Positions 14,313 through 20,000 of a stretch of DNA of 20,000 nt are shown here, one piece after another. The DNA comes from Mesostigma viride. Taxonomy: Eukaryota; Streptophyta; Mesostigmatophyceae; Mesostigmatales; Mesostigmataceae. How positions within the stretch are numbered: position 1 is the first letter of the stretch; the number at the start of each line of letters is the position of its first letter. The position numbers and the translations under genes were made by a program. Under the pieces are notes generated by a model. It was given only the letters and a program-made list of their open reading frames with translations. It did no database searches and was not told the origin of the DNA. The stretch is taken from the NCBI GenBank assembly GCA_009746045.1, contig RPFO01000288.1, forward strand, positions 1,115,984 to 1,135,983, read 5' to 3'.

Positions 14313-14363
14313 GACTGGCATGGCATGGCAAGTAGGTCCGTACGGCAAATGGGGTCACCTTAG

Positions 14364-15092
14364 GGTTTTGTAGCTGATAGAGAACAAGTTCATGTAGACT
14401 CGCTAGTCCACGAGGCAAAGGCCGTGCACGAGGTGTTTGAGCAGAAGTTGAATGAGAAGTTTGGGCTGATGCAAGCTGCCATCCCAACATTCCAGCAGAT
14501 TGCCTGCGCCCTCGACCCAAGGTTCAAGTGGCGAAAGGACTTGGTGAATGACATAACGTGGCAGATGCTCGAGTTGTCGGAAATGATGTACAAGAGCCAG
14601 GTAGCCGCACCCGTGGGTGGTGGCAGTGTGCCTCCTTGTGAGACTAGCCCGGAAGCGCCCAAGGACAGCTTTTCTTCCCTTTTTGCATCTTTGGGTGCCA
14701 TGGATGAGGAGGTGGCTGTGCCGCCCGTGGACTCTGAGACAAGCAGGTACAGGGCCATTCGCCCCATTCCGGAAACGGAGGACCCGCTTTCATGGTGGCA
14801 GAAGCATGCTTCCATGTTTCCTGTCTTGGTAATTTTGGCGTGCACCCACTTTAGCATCATGGGCACATCTTGTGCTTCAGAGAGGGTTTTTTCGCAAGCC
14901 GGCCTCGCCATCACGCCTCTGCGCAACAGGCTGGCGCCGGACCTTGTTCAGAAGATGCTTTTTGTGAAGATGAACAGGGACTTGTGGCCGGAGTTTTCAA
15001 CTGCTACAGCATCGGAGGGTCAATTTGATCTAGACCCATTGGAGGATGATGTGGATGCTATCTTGGTGAATATGATGGAAGAGGGGTTCTAA
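14364..15092 (+). pseudogene. hAT transposase, C-terminal part only
   Basis: The frame is open from 14,364 (just after a stop at 14,361) to 15,092, about 242 codons, without an ATG near its start. It carries the hAT dimerisation region: CALDPRFKW, then WWQKHASMFPVLVILACTHF and TSCASERVFSQAG, then RNRLAPDLVQKMLFVKMNRD. The BED finger and the RNase H-like catalytic core with its first acidic residues are absent, so it cannot act alone. TAGGGTTTTGTAGC at 14,361 resembles the outward end TAGGGTTGTACCG seen in inverted form at about 15,908-15,920, so the remnant could be an internally deleted element, but the flanks show no matching 8-bp duplication. Confidence 0.75.
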
Positions 15093-15720
15093 ACCATCTT
15101 ATAAGTTCCTTGGTTACCTATGCCACGTCCCTCACTAGGTAGACCGTAGAGTATGAAGTATTACTAGTGGTGCGACCCTTAATTAATTAATTAATCAATC
15201 AATTAATTAATTTTACTCGTGGCTCCGTTGGGAGGGCACCCCTTTTTTGGTCTCTTTTCAGTTTTGATTTACTCAAGTTCATGTCTAACTCAAGTACCTT
15301 TTAATTAATTAATTAATTAATTAGACTCGTGCTCCCGCAAGTACCTTTTAGCTTAGACTTGCTAGTAAATTGTATATGAAGTGTAATCTTGATCAAGTAA
15401 GACATTTTCAAAATTAAATCTCATAATTGAGCAAGTAAGACAACGATTGATCATGAATGATGGTCATTGATCAATGAATGTACTAAGTATTAAACATTAA
15501 ATGTATCTCATTGATAATTGTCTCCTTGATAATTGATACAATATAATTAATATAAGTCTCATTAATATCAAAGACTGAGACAACCAATTAAAAGAGAAAT
15601 ATAATTGATATAAAATTTAAATTAAAATTTTAATTTATTTTAATTTAATTTAATTTGAATAAGTCTCATTAATATAATTGATACAAGTTGTCTACCTAAT
15701 ACGTTGTAGTGAAATTAGTA
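15093..15720. other. AT-rich non-coding DNA with TTAA microsatellites
   Basis: Two (TTAA)n tracts (15,179-15,213 and 15,301-15,322) are each followed by a similar ACTCGTG-CTCC word. The remainder is low-complexity AT sequence (for example 15,600-15,660) with no gene. It differs sharply in base content from the left block. Confidence 0.7.
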
Positions 15721-15920
15721 GCTACTGTCGTCATTATTCGATCGGCGTCCGAATAGTTCGGAGAACTATTCGGTGTTCGATTCGGGAAGGGCCCTTCAGC
15801 TCTGAACATATTCGGTATCGGTATCCGGAGGCTCCAAATATATTCGGCATCGGGTTCGGGGCACCCCCCTGGTCCGAGTATCCGATTCGGCAAGCCAAAA
15901 CGCTATTCGGTACAACCCTA
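15720..15920. repeat. ATTCGG-rich segment with an 11-bp-stem hairpin; possible transposon end
   Basis: CCGAATAGTTC and GAACTATTCGG (15,749-15,773) pair around GGA. The word ATTCGG or CGAAT recurs about eight times up to CTATTCGGTACAACCCTA at 15,903-15,920. Read outward, this gives TAGGGTTGTACCGAATAG, like the terminal repeat of many hAT elements, so it may be the right subterminal region of the hAT remnant. Confidence 0.4.
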
Positions 15921-16887
15921 ACGGGCGTTAACCACCTGACTGTCAGAAATATTCCTTGCCAAGCGGCAGTAAGACGTCACTGCAGAAGACTGCAGATAGG
16001 TGGCCTGCGAACTCACTCTCCACGTCATGGCAGGAAAGATGGCATTGCCATTTTACCTGACGAAACAGGGACGGAATGGACGGCCAGGCACACTTGGAAC
16101 ATACAGGGCTGTCAGTGTTAGCCCTGTATGACTGCTAACACAAGTCCGTATCGTTTCGAACTCTACCTGGGTCTGGAAAATTTTGTGATGGCTGCGGATG
16201 GCTGCCTACAGTAGTACCTGGCGGCTGGTGGGTGGTGGCTCTGGGCTGCCACGCCGTGGAAGGCAAACAAATTCTCCGGGTAAATCAGGGGAAAATCCTG
16301 GGTAAATCCTGGGTAAATGGGTATATTTATGAGTTTATTTACCGATAAATGGGTATATTTATGTTCATTGAGAATGATAAAAATCTAAATTACGGAGGTG
16401 ACAATCATCTTCTTTCAGGGTTGCTCAAGGGTTGCTGTCGCTTGTTTCCGGCCCGTGAAACTTGACACGTCTTGCTGACTGCTGACGCCTGACAGTGCTG
16501 AGTGCTGAGCAATCGAGAAATGTGACATGCCACGCCGGGCCAAGGCAGTCGAGGTCTTTTACACGTGGCGGCCTGCCAGATCGCTCTTCTTTGTATTTCT
16601 GAACTACGGTGTACCTCCCGGTTTCCGGGCTCGATAATTATTTTCCCGCAAAACGTTACCCGAGGTGACGTCCACATGCACAACAGCCCCTCGTTTACGT
16701 AGCGCCTTGCCGTGCGTGGCAATAACCTTTTTGTCGTGTAGTCAAGCAGCCACGGTTTCCCTGGAATACATGAAAATTCAGCAAAGAAGAAAACGGCAAT
16801 TTTTGTTAGCGGTAATTGAGCCCACTGCCTTCAGTTGCCTGGCAGGCATCTCCAACTCATGCGTTTCGTAATTATTCTTCTTGGTTC
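15921..16887. other. Intergenic DNA before the hydrolase gene
   Basis: No gene is supported; the frames present are short and have no recognisable domains. It holds short direct repeats at 16,276-16,363 and GTGCTGAGTGCTGAG at 16,494-16,508. The promoter of the gene at 16,888 should lie in its last few hundred bases, but no clear TATA box is seen. Confidence 0.4.
16276..16363. repeat. Short direct repeats (CCTGGGTAAAT; TAAATGGGTATATTTATG)
   Basis: GGGTAAAT recurs about four times in 16,278-16,318. The 18-bp word TAAATGGGTATATTTATG occurs at 16,314-16,331 and 16,346-16,363. Confidence 0.6.
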
Positions 16888-18192
16888 ATGATGGAAAACG
16901 ACAGGGAAAGCTTGTTGAATCCGGAAGATGCGATAAGAGAGCGGCATGCGTATTCTCTTAGAGGCTCAGTTCTGGCTTGGAGCGCTGCCATAGGAGCTGT
17001 TTTCCTGCTGGGGCTCTCGTTATCGTTTTTTGGCCGGGCTCCTCATTGTTCCTGCGATCCTGCTGCGCTGTTCGAGGAGCACTTGCATGTAACCGATGCG
17101 AAGGGTGTCTCCCATTGGTTCCCGTACCACTGCAACTCGAAGGGAGCTTTGGACATTGGAGGAGAATCATTTCAGGAGGCTGTCATCGTCCTGCATGGCG
17201 CAACTCGGAACGCCGCCGAGTACTTTTGCGCGATGGACGATGCTCGGTGCCACGCGTTCGCGTTTCATGCGCTGATAATCGCTCCGCACTTCCTCCACCC
17301 AAACGACGAGACGGCGCTGGGCAAGCTGATGTGGGATCCGAAGGACATGGATGGCGCTTGGCGGTACGGCGACGACGCCATCAACGCGGCGAACGTGTCG
17401 TCCTTTGACGTGCTGGACCAGATGGTACGGCAGCTGCATGACGCGCGCTTATTCCCGAAGCTGCGGCGCATCACGGTGGCGGGCCACAGCTCGGGTGGCC
17501 AGCTGTCGCAACGATTTGCGCTTGTTTCCCACCACGGGGCTGGCCCGCACAGCGAGGAGGGTGTCGCGCCAGCCAGGGCGTCCAGGGACGTCAACCTGCG
17601 CTTTGTCGTGGCCAATCCGTCCAGCTACGCGTACCTCAGCCCCGCGCGCTACAACGCCACAACGCGCCAGGTGGCACTGCCGTCGCCAGAGGCCCGCGCC
17701 AGCTGTCCCGGCTTCAACCAGTGGCGGTTTGGTCTGGAGGTGACGCCATCGTCGCCCCGGTACGTGCGCCAGATCAGCTTGCAGGGGGTGGTCCCCCGCT
17801 ACCTGGGCAGGGACGTGGTCTACCTCCTGGGGGAACAGGACGATTGCGAGACCCCTGGGGACAACACAACAGCTGGTGCGCACCCTGAGAAGCGCGTCCG
17901 CACGATGGCGCCAGCGCCCGCGCCCTCCCCCAAGCGACTGAAAGGGACCGGCCCGCCCTGCAACTCGCGGGGGCTGGAGACCACCTGCGCGGACGAGCTG
18001 CAGGGACCCAACCGGCTGAATCGCGGTTACAACTTTGTGGCGGCGCTGACGGCGTTGCGGCGGTGGCTGTCCCCGCAGGAGGGGGGCAGTAAAGCCAGCA
18101 GCCGCCACCGCTTGGTGGTGGTGAAGGGCGTGGGCCACGACTTTGCGCGCATGTTTGCCAGCGAGGAGGGCAGAGAGGCGCTGTTTAAGTAA
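16888..18192 (+). CDS. Membrane-anchored alpha/beta hydrolase
   Basis: An intact single-exon gene for 434 residues from ATG 16,888; the frame is open upstream only to a TTG. Residues 27-48 (VLAWSAAIGAVFLLGLSLSF) form one hydrophobic span after a charged head, so the protein is probably a type II membrane protein with its catalytic part in the lumen or outside. The nucleophile elbow is GHSSGG with Ser201. Asp318 (in GEQDDCET) and His417 (in GVGHDF) are placed to complete a Ser-Asp-His triad. AVIVLHGATRNAAEYF near residue 90 fits the strand and oxyanion loop before the elbow. A Pro/Lys/Arg-rich insert (PAPAPSPKRLK) lies after the Asp. Possible N-glycosylation sites occur (NVS, NAT, NTT). Substrate unknown: esterase, lipase or peptidase-like. 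GC-rich codons contrast with the AT-rich DNA before it; probably a host gene. Confidence 0.75.
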   Translation: MMENDRESLLNPEDAIRERHAYSLRGSVLAWSAAIGAVFLLGLSLSFFGRAPHCSCDPAALFEEHLHVTDAKGVSHWFPYHCNSKGALDIGGESFQEAVIVLHGATRNAAEYFCAMDDARCHAFAFHALIIAPHFLHPNDETALGKLMWDPKDMDGAWRYGDDAINAANVSSFDVLDQMVRQLHDARLFPKLRRITVAGHSSGGQLSQRFALVSHHGAGPHSEEGVAPARASRDVNLRFVVANPSSYAYLSPARYNATTRQVALPSPEARASCPGFNQWRFGLEVTPSSPRYVRQISLQGVVPRYLGRDVVYLLGEQDDCETPGDNTTAGAHPEKRVRTMAPAPAPSPKRLKGTGPPCNSRGLETTCADELQGPNRLNRGYNFVAALTALRRWLSPQEGGSKASSRHRLVVVKGVGHDFARMFASEEGREALFK

Positions 18193-19142
18193 GGGGTCTG
18201 AGTGAGGGGTTCTGCGGAATAGCTCCCGCATGCCGCCATGTGGTCGCACCAAGCAGCCGTGTTTGGCTGCATCAAGTATATGCACAGGATAGGGCACGTG
18301 TCTGCACCATGTGTGCTGAGACAATCAATGCCATGTACCACTCGTGTAGTATGATGCCATGTACTGCTTGTGTAGTATGATGTCATGCCTGCTGCCATCG
18401 AGGGCGGTTGGCCATTGCAGGGGCCCCTGCTTGCCGCTGCCACGGGATTGACAGTACTTAAACGGGGCTGGTATATAGCGCATCAACAGCGCTGCCAGGG
18501 TGCCCATGAATTATGTAGGGACAGTGGTACCATATGTCCTCTCTGTAGGCTCGTGAAAGTTGAGCTGTGCAGCCTCCGCACTTCATGCATGTGCAAATAG
18601 TAAGAAGTGCTTTCGTGGATGCGCAAGGGCAGATCATGCAGAACTATGCCAGTTGTTAATACTTACATCATAAACTACTATATTATCCTGCTGTACAGAC
18701 CCCCTAAACGGGCCCCGGGACTTCTATGTCGGAGTTCTGGTGTAGCGGGCTGTCTCTCCTGTGGTTGAGTTATGTCGACTCTTGTAGACTGTGTTTTTGT
18801 CTGGGCTTTACTTGCTGCCGTTTTTTCACTGACTACCACACGAGTTCACCGAGTTCAAAGTTCAGAGTTCAAATCTATTCCGACTCGCACGCGACCGAAG
18901 ATAGCTACTTCTAGTCTGCATTGACGTACGGAAAAAAGGATCACTTATATATATACTCGACTTCTCCGTCAAATCTCATCGACTGGGTTTCAAAACAACC
19001 CACGAAAGCCGTAGATGCAGATCCAACGGTGCAAACAACGTCACGACCGGTCGACGCGGCGCCAAGTCGGTGAAAAAATGGCTCCGAGTTTGGAGTTGGA
19101 GTTGAAGTTGGAAAGGCATGTGGAGATCTTTTTCAGCTTGAT
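18193..19142. other. Intergenic DNA after the hydrolase gene
   Basis: No gene is supported. It contains a 26-bp tandem repeat (18,329-18,380), a cluster of GAGTTCA words at 18,842-18,872, and a TATATATATA stretch at about 18,946. GTTCAAATC at 18,867 resembles a tRNA T-arm word, but no tRNA can be folded around it. Confidence 0.5.
18329..18380. repeat. 26-bp tandem repeat, two copies
   Basis: ATGCCATGTACCACTCGTGT plus AGTATG is followed directly by a second copy with CTGCTT in place of CCACTC; a partial third copy (ATGTCATG) follows. Confidence 0.7.
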
Positions 19143-19581
19143 ATGGCGGAATACGATTCATCCCAACAATCACAAGCGTCCGCGGCCTTGCACCAACTTG
19201 CTGATGAAGCCATGGCTTCGTTGGCAACTCCCTCGCACGCTATGCCGGATGCCACTGTCAGCATCCAGCAGCTCCACTCCGCTGACCAGCGACCCTGCCA
19301 TGGATACCGGCGAGGAGGCCTTTTCTGTCGACGAAGCTGCCGAGTTTTTGCCTGGCAAATGGCCAGGCCTTACCACCATCATGCATCTGTCCCAAGCTGC
19401 CGCCCTTAGCATCCTGCAAATGGCTGCCGAGAAAAAGTGCGAGATCCGGGACTGCATGCAACCAATAGACTACCCACCTATCGAATTTCCTCCACTGCAA
19501 CCCAAACGACACCCGGACCTGACTGCCTTGCAGTCTGGTGGACGTGCTCCCATCTTTCCGACAGCGCCCCTGAGCACTTAG
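19143..19581 (+). pseudogene. Decayed reading frame, N-terminal part, unrecognised
   Basis: A plausible start MAEYDSSQQSQASAALHQLA at ATG 19,143 reads well for about 50 residues. The coding character then moves to the next frame (AMDTGEEAFSVDEAAEFLPG, then LSQAAALSILQMAAEKKCEI) and ends at a stop at 19,579-19,581. The change lies at about 19,290-19,305. An alternative is a single 188-aa frame from ATG 19,015 that covers the second part, but its first 90 residues look out of frame. It may be the first part of a retroelement gag-like or host protein; no domain is recognised. Confidence 0.35.
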
Positions 19582-19585
19582 TGTC

Positions 19586-20000
19586 ATGGCCTCTCTGGAC
19601 CTGGGAGACGACCCCACGGTTGCCGCCGCCATCGACATCACCGCCAGGCAAGTCGCCAATACCTGCTTCGATCACATCCCCTCCCTCCTCGCCGCTGCCC
19701 TCAACCCTGTCCACCACCACCTCGCCACGGCACCACGCCCATCCACACACGCCTACACGTACCTCCATCCACTCCGCCATCACCCACATTGAATTAGCTG
19801 GCCTGCAGCAACAGCAGCACCTCCTACATCAGCTCCAGCAACAACTTGCCGACTCCATAACCCCTGCCAAGACCACCTCATGCTGCCACAAGCTTTAGAA
19901 CCCTACGGAGCTCATCAACGAAATCAAAACAGCAGTCAAGGCCAGCCTATTGGATGCTATGCGCGAACCCATATCCGCTCATGCTTACGTACTGTGGTAC
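19586..20000 (+). pseudogene. Decayed reading frame, continuation to the right edge
   Basis: MASLDLGDDPTVAAAIDITA starts at 19,586 and reads well to about 19,740. Coding character then passes to another frame (THIELAGLQQQQHLLHQLQQ), meets a stop at 19,896-19,898, and goes on in the same frame to the window edge (NPTELINEIKTAVKASLLDA). It is Gln-rich and helical. With the preceding entry it looks like one old gene broken by several shifts and a stop, possibly part of a retroelement. No family is recognised. Confidence 0.35.

Noticed and set aside
15678-16121. 147-codon plus-strand frame in the ATTCGG-rich segment
   Set aside because: It covers a repeat-like stretch and a hairpin, has no domain, and its composition changes along its length.
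17449-18324. 291-codon minus-strand frame opposite the hydrolase
   Set aside because: Arg/His-rich shadow; the plus strand holds a complete catalytic triad.
18860-18885. A tRNA gene suggested by GTTCAAATC
   Set aside because: No acceptor, D or anticodon arms can be placed around it; the word belongs to a GAGTTCA cluster.

Overview
The window looks like nuclear DNA of a eukaryote, probably an alga, carrying a block of giant-virus-like (NCLDV-like) genes on its left side (about 1-10,875) and repeat-rich host-like DNA on its right (about 10,970-20,000). This is inferred from gene content, gene density and promoter style. No species can be named from the sequence alone.

Left block: genes are packed on both strands, with gaps mostly of 20-250 bp and TATA-like boxes (TATAAAAGG, AATAAAGG, TTAAAAGG) about 20-36 bp before most ATGs. 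In order it holds: an unrecognised gene cut by the left edge (-); a small membrane protein (+); one or two doubtful small ORFs (+); a 139-aa unknown (+); two tandem GT14/Core-2-I-branching-like glycosyltransferases (-); an unknown protein (-); a putative GNAT-fold protein (-); a MYND-finger protein (-); a short protein resembling the D5_N region of the viral primase-helicase (-); a protein with an LPGK...RYL motif family (-); an R-S-E type ADP-ribosyltransferase-like protein (+); and a Rieske non-haem iron oxygenase (+). Five of these reading frames are split at six places by single-base shifts that all go the same way, as if one base were missing each time, with otherwise good coding on both sides.

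A regulatory repeat links the right part of this block. Four copies of a CCAAT-type element lie 45-150 bp upstream of the MYND, D5-like, LPGK/ADP-ribosyltransferase (divergent) and Rieske genes. In three copies two ATTGG boxes are exactly 26 bp apart. The block ends with an 18-bp perfect palindrome and AATAAA after the Rieske gene.

Right part: a fold-back element with long inverted arms (about 10,974-11,822); a 29-bp minisatellite with 22 contiguous copies (12,188-12,825); a promoter region rich in GAATATTC/TTCTAGAA palindromes; an intact MYND gene (13,248-14,042) distantly related to the MYND gene of the left block; four more diverged copies of the same 29-bp repeat; the C-terminal part of a hAT transposase; an AT-rich intergenic stretch; an intact membrane-anchored alpha/beta hydrolase gene (16,888-18,192); and, at the right edge, a decayed reading frame scattered over three frames. 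The 29-bp repeat thus lies on both sides of the intact MYND gene.
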